From Rhodoferax koreense (GTDB lineage: Bacteria; Pseudomonadota; Gammaproteobacteria; Burkholderiales; Burkholderiaceae_C): a stretch of DNA of 64,000 nt. Position numbers and translations under genes: made by a program. Shown here in pieces: positions 36,562 to 45,203 of this stretch. Position 1 is the first letter of the stretch, and every line of letters starts with the position of its first letter. The stretch is from contig NZ_CP019236.1 in NCBI RefSeq assembly GCF_001955695.1, positions 1,798,001 to 1,862,000 on the forward strand, read 5' to 3'. The notes beneath the pieces were generated by a model. It ran no database searches. It was not told the DNA's origin and saw nothing but the letters and a program-made list of their open reading frames with translations.

Positions 36562-36575
36562 TTGACGCGGATCAA
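36562..36575. promoter_or_regulatory. FNR box (TTGACGCGGATCAA) between acyl-CoA synthetase/GNAT and PHA synthase genes
   Basis: Nine of ten consensus positions match. TATGCT (36598-36603) to the right and GAAAGT (36534-36539, minus strand) to the left both lie at class II -10 distance. A single site could therefore activate both directions. Confidence 0.8.
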
Positions 36576-36646
36576 GCGGTCCGGCCGTGGCCGTGCTTAT
36601 GCTGCAACGGCTCGACACCGTGTCCCGCGTAGCCCTGAGGAACACC

Positions 36647-38400
36647 ATGGATTCCGATACGCCAGAGCCGAATGCCGCCGGCGCCAATCCCTATCTCGAC
36701 CTCGACCGCAGCCTGCATGCCGCCATGGGCAGGTTGACGCAAGGCTTTCACCCGCCTCATTCATGCTGGCCTACCTCGACTGGCTGCTGCACCTGGCGAT
36801 CTCGCCCGGCCGGCAGCTGGCCCTGGCCGAAGAGGCGCGGCAAGCCCTGCTCCAATGGCTGCCCGTGGCGCCGCCCGCGCAGGAAGGTCAGCCCGCGTCG
36901 GCGGAGGATGACGTGCGGGGCGGCGACCGTCGCTTCGACGATCCGGCCTGGAACACCTGGCCCTTCGACATGCTCAAGCGCGGCTTCCTGCTCGGCCAGC
37001 GGTGGTGGCAATCGGCCGCCACCGGCGTGCGCGGGGTGAGCCGGCACCACGAGGACGTGGTGGCCTTCGGTGCGCGGCAGTGGCTGGACACCCTGTCGCC
37101 ATCCAACTTCCTGTGGACCAATCCGCAAGCGCTGCGCGCCGTGCAGCAGGAACGGGGGCAGGGCCTCGCGCGCGGCATGCTGAACCTGATGGACGACGCG
37201 GCGCGCCTGGGCGGCGGCACACCGCCGGGCCATCCCAGCCGCTTCCGACCGGGGCACGAGCTCGCCGCCACCCCGGGCAAGGTCGTGTTCCGCAACCACC
37301 TGATCGAGTTGCTGCAGTACAGCCCGGTCACGGAGACGGTGTTTCCCGAGCCTGTGCTGATCGTGCCGTCCTGGATCATGAAGTACTACATCCTGGACCT
37401 TTCGCCGCAGAATTCCCTTGTCCGCTACCTGGTCTCGCAGGGGTACACGGTGTTCATGGTGTCGTGGCGCAACCCCGGTGCCGAAGACCGGGCGCTCGAC
37501 ATGGCCGATTACCTGGCGCTCGGCCCGGTGGCGGCGATGGACGCGGTGGCCGAGCTGCAACCCGGCCGCAAGGTGCATGCGGCGGGCTATTGCCTGGGCG
37601 GCACGCTGCTGGCCATCGCGGCTGCGGCCTGGGCGCGTGAAGGCCGCGACTCGCTCGCGTCGCTGACGCTGCTCGCGACGCAGACCGATTTCGAGGAGCC
37701 TGGCGAACTGTCGCTGTTCATCGACGACAGCCAGATCACCTACCTCGAGGACATGATGTGGCAGACCGGCTACCTAGACGGCCCGCAGATGGGCGCCAGC
37801 TTCACCTACCTCAACACCCGCGACCTGCTGTGGTCGCGCATGGTGCGCGACTACCTGCTCGGTGCGCGCCTGCCGCCGAACGATCTGACGGCCTGGAACC
37901 TGGACACGACGCGCATGCCCTACCAGATGCATGTGCAGTACCTCAAGAGCCTGTACCGCGACAACGCGCTCGCGCGCGGCGCGTACCAGGTCGGGGATCA
38001 CCCGGTGGCGCTGTCGGACCTGGACGTTCCGGTGTTTGCCGTCGGCACGCTGAAGGACCACATCTCGCCCTGGCGCTCGGTCTACAAGCTGCACCTGCTC
38101 ACCGATGCGGAACTGAGCTTCGTGCTCACCAGCGGCGGCCACAACGCCGGGATCCTGAGCGAGCCGGGCCATGCGGGGCGCAGCTACCGCATCCATGGCC
38201 GCCCGCGCAACGGCAAGTACCTCGGGCCCGAGGAATGGCTGGCGCAGGCCGAGGAGCGCGAGGGGTCGTGGTGGCCGGCCTGGCAGGCCTGGCTGGCCGA
38301 ACGCTCCGGCCCGCGCACGGCCCCGCCGCCAATGTGCGGCGTGGCCGGCATGGGCCGTGTGCTGCGCAACGCGCCGGGTGAATATGTCCTCCAACGCTGA
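36647..38400 (+). CDS. phaC: PHA synthase-family protein, frameshifted near the N-terminus
   Basis: This is a polyhydroxyalkanoate polymerase-type alpha/beta hydrolase. ATG 36647 (GAGGA upstream) opens with PNAAGANPYLDLDRSLHAAM, but after the TTT at 36746-36748 the similarity moves to the next frame (SPASFMLAYLDWLLHLA). One missing T explains this, and the corrected product is 584 residues. The rest is intact: nucleophile box GYCLGGT, Asp in LKDHISPW and His in GGHNAGI. It is either a real lesion, a sequencing error, or translation starts inside at ATG 36763 (545 residues). It overlaps the P-type ATPase start. Confidence 0.8.
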
Positions 38401-40933
38401 CCCGCTGCAGGGTCTGAGCGAGGTCCATGCGCAGGCGCTGCTGGCCGCTCACGGGCCCAACGAGCTGGCCGCCACGCGGCGGCATGGATGGCTGCACAGC
38501 CTGTACGAGGTGCTGCGCGAGCCGATGTTTCTGCTGCTGGTCGCCTGTGCGGCGCTCTATTTCATGCTGGGCGAATGGCGCGAAGCGGTTGCGCTTTCGG
38601 TCTCCGTGCTGGTGGTGATGGGCATCACCCTGGTGCAGGAGCGCCGCAGCGAGCGCGCGCTCGATGCCCTGCGCGAGCTGGCCAGTCCGCGGGCGTTGGT
38701 GCTGCGCGATGGCGTCCCGCGCGCGGTGGATGCGCGCGAGCTGGTGCCGGACGATGTCATGCTGCTCTGCGAAGGCGACCGCGTGCCGGCCGACGGCGTG
38801 CTCCTGCGCGCCCACAACCTCCTGGTGGACGAGTCGCTGATCACCGGCGAGTCGCTGCCGGTCGCCAAGGAGGCCGACGCGGCGGCGCCCGGCGGCGTGC
38901 AGCACGGCGCTGCGGTTAGGGTCCATGCCGGCTCGCTGGTGGTGCAGGGCCGGGCCCGGGCACTCGTCACCGCGACCGCGCACCGCAGCGAGATCGGACG
39001 CATCGGCGCCGCTTTGAACGACATCGTGCGCGAACGGACACCGCTGCAGGAGGCCACCGGGATGCTGGTGCGCAAGGTGGCCTTCGGCGTGCTGGCGGTG
39101 GCGCTCGGCATGGCGCTGGTGCTGGGCTGGACCCGAGGCCACTGGATCGAGGCGACGCTGGCCGCCGTGGCCTGGGCCATGGCGCTGCTGCCCGAGGAGT
39201 TTCCGGTCGTGCTGGCGATCTTCCTGGCGATCGGTGCCTGGCGGATCTCGCGTCAGCGCGTGTTGACGCGGCGCATGCCGGCCCTGGAAGCATTGGGCGC
39301 GGCCACCGTGCTGTGTGTGGACAAGACCGGCACGCTGACGGAAAACCGCATGCAGGTGGTCAGGCTCTACAGCGCCGACGGCCACATGCAGCGCATCGGC
39401 ACGGCGCTCTCCACGGCCGGGCTGGCGCCTGCGTTCACCGAGGTGCTGCGGGTGGCGGGGCTGGCCAGTCCGGCCGATACCGCCGATGCGATGGAGCAGG
39501 CCATCCAGGCCGCATGCGCCCAGGCCTCGCTGCCCGCGCGGCCCACGGGCTGGGTGCCGTTGCGCGAATACCCGCTGAGCCCGCAGTTGCTGGCCGTGGC
39601 GCATGCCTGGCAGCCCGAGCGGGTCGCACCGGCCTTCGTCGCCGTGAAGGGGGCCCCCGAGGCGATTGCCGGGCTGTGCGGCATGCCGCCGGACCGGACG
39701 GCCGCGACGCTTTCCACGGTGGAGCAGCTCGCCCACGCCGGGCTGCGGGTGCTGGGCGTGGCGCGTGCCGAGGTCGCCCGGGAGGCACTGCCGGCGCGGC
39801 TGGCCGACCTGCGGTTCGAATTCGTGGGCCTGCTGGCGCTGGCGGACCCGGTGCGGCGGGAAGTGCCGCAGGCCATCCGCCGCTGCGAGCAGGCCGGCAT
39901 CCGCGTCATCATGGTCACCGGCGACTTCGCCGGTACCGCAGCCAGCATCGCCACCGAGGCCGGCATTGACGCGGGCGAAGGCATCCTCGCGGGCGCCGAG
40001 ATCGACGCGCTCGACGAGACCGCCCTGGGCGAGCGCCTGCGTCGTGTGCGGGTGGTCGCACGGGCCGTGCCCGCGCAGAAACTGCGGATCGTGCGGGCGT
40101 TGCAGCGCAACGGCGAAGTGGTGGCGATGACCGGCGACGGCGTCAACGACGCGCCGGCGCTGCGCGCGGCCGACATCGGTATCGCCATGGGCGGGCGCGG
40201 CACCGACGTGGCCCGCGAGGCGGCCGATCTGATCGTCACCGACGACCGCTTCAGCTCCATCGTCGAGGCGATCGCCGTCGGCCGGCGCATCTTCGCCAAC
40301 CTGACGCAGGCTTGCGGTTACCTGGTGGCCATCCACATTCCGATCGCGGGTCTTTGCCTGCTGCCTGTGATCGGCGGCGGACCGCTGGTGCTGCTGCCGA
40401 TCCACATCGCCATGCTCGAGCTGATGATCGATCCCGCGTGCTCGCTGGCCTTCGAGGCGCAGCCCTCCGAGTCGCAGGCGATGTCGCGCCCGCCGCGCCG
40501 CGCGCGCAGCTCGCTGTTCGGCGATGCCGGCGTGTGGCCGTGGGTCGTGCGCGGGCTGCTGGTGCTGGGCTCCGTGCTGCTGGCCTGCGCCGCGGCCCGC
40601 GCCGCGCGGCTCGACGAGGAAGGCGTGCGCACCGCGGCCTTTGCCCTGCTGGTGCTCGGCAACGTGGCGCTTCTGCTCAGCTATCGCACCGGCGACAGGC
40701 GCCCGGCCGACGGCGCTGCGGCGGTCAGCCTGGCGATGCTGGCGTCGATCGCCGTGGCGCTGGGCATGTTGGCCACCGTGCTGGCTTGGCCGGCCGCGCG
40801 GGATCTGTTTCGGCTCGCATGGCCCTCGCCGGCGCAGCTCGGCATCGGCCTGGCGATCGCTGGATGCAACTGGGCCTTGCTGGCACTGGTGTCCCGCAGC
40901 CTGGGCACGCGGCGGCCGGCTTCGATACCGTGA
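38384..40933 (+). CDS. cation-translocating P-type ATPase (P2-type)
   Basis: This 849-residue membrane pump has the N-terminal cation ATPase domain (LSEVHAQALLAAHGPNELA), actuator motif TGES, helix-4 motif LLPEEFPVV, phosphorylation site DKTGTLTEN, KGAPE, and hinge TGDGVNDAPAL, with about ten membrane helices. No CPC or metal-binding domain is present, so heavy-metal transport is unlikely; Ca2+ or another light cation is more likely. PEEFP differs from the PEGLP of typical calcium pumps, so I leave the ion open. ATG 38384 lies inside the last codons of the PHA synthase gene, so the two are co-translated. Confidence 0.9.
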   Translation: MSSNADPLQGLSEVHAQALLAAHGPNELAATRRHGWLHSLYEVLREPMFLLLVACAALYFMLGEWREAVALSVSVLVVMGITLVQERRSERALDALRELASPRALVLRDGVPRAVDARELVPDDVMLLCEGDRVPADGVLLRAHNLLVDESLITGESLPVAKEADAAAPGGVQHGAAVRVHAGSLVVQGRARALVTATAHRSEIGRIGAALNDIVRERTPLQEATGMLVRKVAFGVLAVALGMALVLGWTRGHWIEATLAAVAWAMALLPEEFPVVLAIFLAIGAWRISRQRVLTRRMPALEALGAATVLCVDKTGTLTENRMQVVRLYSADGHMQRIGTALSTAGLAPAFTEVLRVAGLASPADTADAMEQAIQAACAQASLPARPTGWVPLREYPLSPQLLAVAHAWQPERVAPAFVAVKGAPEAIAGLCGMPPDRTAATLSTVEQLAHAGLRVLGVARAEVAREALPARLADLRFEFVGLLALADPVRREVPQAIRRCEQAGIRVIMVTGDFAGTAASIATEAGIDAGEGILAGAEIDALDETALGERLRRVRVVARAVPAQKLRIVRALQRNGEVVAMTGDGVNDAPALRAADIGIAMGGRGTDVAREAADLIVTDDRFSSIVEAIAVGRRIFANLTQACGYLVAIHIPIAGLCLLPVIGGGPLVLLPIHIAMLELMIDPACSLAFEAQPSESQAMSRPPRRARSSLFGDAGVWPWVVRGLLVLGSVLLACAAARAARLDEEGVRTAAFALLVLGNVALLLSYRTGDRRPADGAAAVSLAMLASIAVALGMLATVLAWPAARDLFRLAWPSPAQLGIGLAIAGCNWALLALVSRSLGTRRPASIP

Positions 40934-40934
40934 C

Positions 40935-42290
40935 TTAGATCTCCACGCTCTGCAGGTACTGCGCCGCCTCGCAGGGGAAGCGCAGATCGGCCTGGATCGA
41001 CAGGCGCAGCGCGTCCGCCGCCTCCGGCTCGCCGTGCGTGACGTAGACGTGACGGGGCGCACGCGGCAGCGCCGCCAGCCAGGCGAGCAGGCCTTCACGG
41101 TCGGCATGGGCGGAGAGGCCTTCCAGGTTGGCGACCTCGGCGCGCACCGGTATCCATTGGCCGTGGATCCTGACCTGGGTCGCACCGCCGACCATGGCCG
41201 CGCCGCGCGTGCCCACCGCCTGGTGGCCGGTGAAGAGCACCGTGTTGCGCGCGTCGGGTGCATAGGCCTTCAGGTGGTGCACCACGCGCCCGCCGGTGGC
41301 CATGCCGCTGGCGCTGATGATGATCGACGGCATGTGCAAGGTGTTGAGGGTTCTGGATTCCTGCTCGGTGGTGACGATCCGCACCCCATCGCAGAGGCCG
41401 CGCGTGTCTTCCGGCGACAGGCGATGCTCGTCCGCGTGCCGCTGGAAGATCGAGGTGACGTTGGCCGCCATGGGGCTGTTCAGGTAGACCGGCAGATCGG
41501 GAATGCGCCCGCCGCGTTTCAACTGCTGGACCATGTACAGCAGCGCCTGCGCGCGCCCCACGGCGAACGCCGGCACGACGACGATGCCACCGCGGGCGGC
41601 GGTGCGTGAGATGACCTCGCCGAGTTGCTGTACCGGGTCACCGGGCGGGTGCGAGCGGTTGCCGTAGGTCGACTCGATCAGCACCACGTCGGCCGCAGGC
41701 GGCGGCGCCGGCGGCTTCATGACCAGGTCGTCGCTGCGTCCCAGGTCGCCCGAGAACAGGATCGAACGGCCTTCGCCGCTCAGATGCAGACTCGCCGCAC
41801 CCAGGATGTGGCCGGCGTAACTGAAGCGCGCCGTGAGCCCGGGCAGCGGCGCGAAGGCGCTGTCCATGGCCTGGCCCGCCATCAGCGACTGCACCTTGCG
41901 CGCGCTGTCCTGGGTGTAGAGGGGAAGTGCCGGCGCGTGTTTGCTGAAGCCGTGCAGGTTGGCGTAGCGGGCCTCCTCCTCCTGGAGATAGGCCGAATCC
42001 AGCAGCAGCAGGCGGCACAGCGCGACCGTGGCTTCCGTGGCGATGACTCGGCCCCTGAAGCCCAGGTCGTACAGGCGCGGCAGGAAGCCGCTGTGGTCGA
42101 TGTGCGCATGGGTCAGCACCACGGTGTCGATGCTGGCCGCATCGACCGGCAGACTCGACCAGTTCTGCCGACGCAGTGGCTTGAGCCCCTGGAACAGGCC
42201 GCAATCGACCAGCAGCCGGCGGCCGGCGTGTTCGACCAGGTATTTCGAGCCGGTGACCGTGCCCGCGCCGCCGAGAAAGCCGAGTTTCAT
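40935..42290 (-). CDS. metallo-beta-lactamase/beta-CASP ribonuclease
   Basis: This 451-residue protein begins MKLGFLGGAGTVTGSKYL and carries the metal motif THAHIDHSG, then GHILGAA, GDLGR and STYGNRSH, the beta-CASP domain (about residues 240-370), GHQAVGTRGA and the last metal His in VTHGEPEA. Members are RNA endo/exonucleases of the CPSF-73/YSH1 kind (COG1236). GGGGA precedes ATG 42290; the stop abuts the P-type ATPase stop. It shares an FNR box with a divergent usp gene, suggesting RNA turnover under low oxygen. Confidence 0.9.
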   Translation of the reverse strand: MKLGFLGGAGTVTGSKYLVEHAGRRLLVDCGLFQGLKPLRRQNWSSLPVDAASIDTVVLTHAHIDHSGFLPRLYDLGFRGRVIATEATVALCRLLLLDSAYLQEEEARYANLHGFSKHAPALPLYTQDSARKVQSLMAGQAMDSAFAPLPGLTARFSYAGHILGAASLHLSGEGRSILFSGDLGRSDDLVMKPPAPPPAADVVLIESTYGNRSHPPGDPVQQLGEVISRTAARGGIVVVPAFAVGRAQALLYMVQQLKRGGRIPDLPVYLNSPMAANVTSIFQRHADEHRLSPEDTRGLCDGVRIVTTEQESRTLNTLHMPSIIISASGMATGGRVVHHLKAYAPDARNTVLFTGHQAVGTRGAAMVGGATQVRIHGQWIPVRAEVANLEGLSAHADREGLLAWLAALPRAPRHVYVTHGEPEAADALRLSIQADLRFPCEAAQYLQSVEI

Positions 42291-42366
42291 GAACGTCCCC
42301 AATCAAGCCGGCGGGATCCGCCTTGGATGCATGGCTCCAGTGTCTTCAACGTCCGCATGCGACCGA

Positions 42367-42380
42367 TTGACGCAGGTCAA
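42367..42380. promoter_or_regulatory. FNR box (TTGACGCAGGTCAA), divergent
   Basis: A symmetrical TTGAC/GTCAA palindrome. TACCGT (42403-42408) rightward and GACACT (42339-42344, minus strand) leftward are at class II -10 spacing for the usp-adh operon and the ribonuclease gene respectively. Confidence 0.75.
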
Positions 42381-42447
42381 TGACCGTTGCCGCACGCGCC
42401 CGTACCGTCGAAGCGTTCACGACACCCTCGCAGGCAAGGAGACCATC

Positions 42448-43266
42448 ATGGCGGACATCCAATCGATCCTGGTACACCTGGACAGCTCGGAGCGCTGTGC
42501 CGAACGCATCCGCGTGGCGCAGCGGCTGGCCGAGAGCTTCGATGCGACGGCCATCGGCGTGTACGCCGTGGTCCCTTCGCTGCTGCGCCATCCCATGGGG
42601 CTGGACGGCATGGCCGGCGCCATGGGGCTGCAGGAGTACGACGACGAATGCCGCGCCAGGGCCTGCCGGCTTTGGAGCAGCCTCGCGGGCACTTCGGCGC
42701 GCATGCGCTGGACCGCTTCGCCGGGCGATTCGATATGGAACTTCGAGAGCCGTGCCTTCTACGCGGATCTGCTGCTCCTGGGGCAGCGCGACGAGGCCGA
42801 TGCCGTGGTGGACGAAACCCCGGCGGATTTCGTGTTCCACCAGGTGGCCCGCAGCGGGCGGCCGGTCATGGTGCTGCCCAGCGCCGGCAGCTTCGACCGG
42901 GTGGGCGAAACCGTGCTCATCGCATGGAAGGAAACCCGCGAAGCCGCACATGCCGTGGCTGCCGCGCTGCCCTGGCTGCGCAAGGCGAGGCAGGTGCACG
43001 CCATCAGCTATGCCGAGGACGAGGGGGCTTCGCTGAATGCGCTGCACGACTACCTGGCGCGGCACGGTGTGGCGATCATCCAGCATGCGTCGCAGGCGCG
43101 CGATGTGGCCGTGGGCGAAGACCTGCTTTCGCGCGCCGCCGACATCGGCGCGGACCTGCTGGTCATGGGCTGCTACGGCCACAGCCGCGCGCGCGAACTG
43201 GTGCTGGGCGGTGTGAGCCGCACCATCCTGCGCTCGATGACGCTGCCCGTGCTGATGGCGCATTAG
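42448..43266 (+). CDS. universal stress protein, long (two-domain) type
   Basis: This 272-residue USP of the long type has a degenerate first half (SILVHLDSSERCAERI) and a second half with MGCYGHSRARELVLGG, the nucleotide-loop region, in which the usual Ser/Thr after the last Gly is replaced. A close paralogue, about the same length and with the same WKETREAA-AVAAALPWL segment, lies at 45204. AAGGAG precedes the ATG. It is followed 13 bases later by an alcohol dehydrogenase in the same operon. Confidence 0.92.
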   Translation: MADIQSILVHLDSSERCAERIRVAQRLAESFDATAIGVYAVVPSLLRHPMGLDGMAGAMGLQEYDDECRARACRLWSSLAGTSARMRWTASPGDSIWNFESRAFYADLLLLGQRDEADAVVDETPADFVFHQVARSGRPVMVLPSAGSFDRVGETVLIAWKETREAAHAVAAALPWLRKARQVHAISYAEDEGASLNALHDYLARHGVAIIQHASQARDVAVGEDLLSRAADIGADLLVMGCYGHSRARELVLGGVSRTILRSMTLPVLMAH

Positions 43267-43279
43267 CCGGGAGACGACC

Positions 43280-44263
43280 ATGCACGCGATGCGCCTGCTG
43301 GCCACCTCGCGTCCGCTGCAGTGGACCGAGCTGCCCGATCCGGTGCCCGGTGCGGGTGAGATCCGGCTGCGCGTGTCGGCATGCGGCGTGTGCCGCACCG
43401 ACCTGCACGTGCGGGACGGCGAACTGCCCGGCATTGCGCTGCCGGTGACGCCGGGCCATGAAATCGTCGGCCATGTCGACGGGCTCGGTGCCGGGGTGAC
43501 GCAACTCGCCATCGGCGACCGCGTCGGCGTGCCCTGGCTCGGCGCCACCTGCGGCACGTGCGCCTATTGCCTGCGCGGCGCCGAGAACCTGTGCGACAAC
43601 GCGCGCTTCACCGGCTACACCCGCGACGGCGGCTACGCCACACAGGTGGTGGCCGATGCCCGCTTCGCGTTCAGGCTTCCGGCAGGGGGCGACGATGTTG
43701 GCTTTGCGCCGCTGCTGTGCGCCGGGCTCATCGGCTGGCGTTCGCTGGTCGCGGCGGGCAAGGGCACGCGCATCGGACTCTACGGCTTCGGCGCGGCAGC
43801 CCACATCGTCGTGCAGGTGGCGCGCTGGCAGAAGCGGTGGGTGGCCGCCTTCACCCGGCCGGGCGACACGTCGGGCCAGGCCTTCGCGCGGGAATGCGGC
43901 GCCGACTGGGCCGGCGGCTCGGACCAGGCCGCACCGCAGCCGCTCGACGCGGCCATCATCTTCGCGCCCGCGGGGGACCTGGTGCCGTTGGCGCTGCAGG
44001 CCGTACGCAAGGGGGGGCGCGTGGTCTGCGCGGGCATCCACATGAGCGACATCCCGGCTTTCCCCTATCGGCTCCTCTGGCACGAGCGGCAACTGGTCTC
44101 GGTCGCCAACCTGACCCGCAGCGACGCCGAGGATTTCCTGCGCCTGGTGCCGCTGGTCGGCATCCAGACCACGACCACGGCCTATCCCCTGCGCGAGGCG
44201 AACCGGGCGCTGCTGGACCTGCGCGAAGGCCGTGTGCACGGCGCGGCCGTGCTGGTGCCCTGA
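43280..44263 (+). CDS. zinc-dependent alcohol dehydrogenase
   Basis: This 327-residue medium-chain dehydrogenase has catalytic zinc ligands in ACGVCRTD and GHE (PVTPGHEIVG), a structural zinc lobe with four Cys (CGTCAYCLRGAENLC), and a Rossmann region with GLYGFGAAAH. It probably interconverts alcohols and aldehydes with NAD(P), a way to discard reducing power when oxygen is short. GGGAG lies before ATG 43280. It is the second gene of the FNR-box operon with the USP. Confidence 0.92.
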   Translation: MHAMRLLATSRPLQWTELPDPVPGAGEIRLRVSACGVCRTDLHVRDGELPGIALPVTPGHEIVGHVDGLGAGVTQLAIGDRVGVPWLGATCGTCAYCLRGAENLCDNARFTGYTRDGGYATQVVADARFAFRLPAGGDDVGFAPLLCAGLIGWRSLVAAGKGTRIGLYGFGAAAHIVVQVARWQKRWVAAFTRPGDTSGQAFARECGADWAGGSDQAAPQPLDAAIIFAPAGDLVPLALQAVRKGGRVVCAGIHMSDIPAFPYRLLWHERQLVSVANLTRSDAEDFLRLVPLVGIQTTTTAYPLREANRALLDLREGRVHGAAVLVP

Positions 44264-44303
44264 CCGGCCGACCTGCCCGCATCGCCGGTCAGCCAGTCAA
44301 CCC

Positions 44304-44957
44304 TCAGTAGGTGACTTCGATGTGGTTCACGACGGTCGCCACGCCCGGTGCGGACCATGCCGCACCTTGCGCTGCCGTGCGTTCCGCCCAGGAGTGCACC
44401 TTGCCGCGCAAGGTCACCTGGTTGCCGCTCACCGACACCTCGATGTGCTTGGCTTCACGCTCGGCCTGGCGTTCGAGCGCGCCGTGGATGGCCTGTTCGA
44501 TGTTCTTGAGCGATGCCCTGGGAACGATGGCGACATTGTTGGTGACACCCGTCACCCCGAGGAGATTGCGCACGGCGCGGTGAGCGGCACTGCGCTGGTA
44601 GTCCCATTCGACTCTGCCGTCCAGGGTCACCCACCCGCCCTCCACCGTGGGACGCACCGCATTGCTTGGCACCAGCGCGTCCCACTCGAGGGCCCGCTCG
44701 GCCGCGGCGGCGATGTCGGCGTCGGTCCTCTGGCTGCTCAGGGGCAACTGGACCTTCAGTTCGACCGCCACCCCCTTCACACCGGCGACACGTTGCGTCG
44801 CGCGCTCGGCGGCATGTTTTTCCGCATACGACTTCATGTGCCCCGTCAAGGTGACGATGCCATCCTTGACGATCACGCCCACATCGGTTTCGTCGACGTC
44901 CGGCGTCCATTTCAGTTCGGCGAGCACGTCGTCGCGCAGTTGTAGATCCGTTTTCAT
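44304..44957 (-). CDS. BON-domain protein (three BON repeats)
   Basis: This 217-residue protein is made of three consecutive BON domains (about residues 1-70, 78-146 and 150-217), each with a V/I-x-V-x-x-G-x-V-T-L-x-G core (GIVTLTGHMKS, GWVTLDGRVEW, NQVTLRGKVHS). It resembles OsmY, but I see no signal peptide, so it may be cytoplasmic or associate with membrane surfaces. AAAGGA precedes the ATG. It is likely driven from the FNR-like box at 45048. Confidence 0.9.
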   Translation of the reverse strand: MKTDLQLRDDVLAELKWTPDVDETDVGVIVKDGIVTLTGHMKSYAEKHAAERATQRVAGVKGVAVELKVQLPLSSQRTDADIAAAAERALEWDALVPSNAVRPTVEGGWVTLDGRVEWDYQRSAAHRAVRNLLGVTGVTNNVAIVPRASLKNIEQAIHGALERQAEREAKHIEVSVSGNQVTLRGKVHSWAERTAAQGAAWSAPGVATVVNHIEVTY

Positions 44958-45047
44958 GAGATGTCCTTTCGTTGAAGTTCAGAACGCTTGGCACCAGGCC
45001 ACTTGAGGGCCTGCCGAAGCAGTCTAGAAAGCCTGCGGGCGGGTGTC

Positions 45048-45061
45048 TTGCGGTGGATCAA
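45048..45061. promoter_or_regulatory. FNR-like box (TTGCGGTGGATCAA) for the BON gene
   Basis: One ATCAA half is perfect and the other is TTGCG. On the minus strand TAGACT (45021-45026) is the -10 candidate within one base of class II spacing. Confidence 0.6.
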
Positions 45062-45128
45062 AGGGCGATCCGGCTGCTTCGCCTTCGGCAGCGTTCTGGC
45101 CGGCGCGACCGCGGCGTCACTGCGGCGA

Positions 45129-45142
45129 TTGACATGGCGCAA
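45129..45142. promoter_or_regulatory. FNR-like box (TTGACATGGCGCAA) for the usp gene
   Basis: TTGAC and CGCAA halves. TAGCTT (45165-45170) lies exactly at class II -10 spacing, giving a leader of about 27 bases before ATG 45204. With 45048 it forms a pair of outward-serving boxes between divergent genes. Confidence 0.6.
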
Positions 45143-45203
45143 TGCCTCGGCGGCCCCGAGCCTGTAGCTTCGGGATTCGATCCAAACCATCACGGAGCCG
45201 CCC

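Noticed and set aside
38126..41263. A 1045-codon minus-strand frame.
   Set aside because: Antisense to the P-type ATPase, whose catalytic motifs are all intact.
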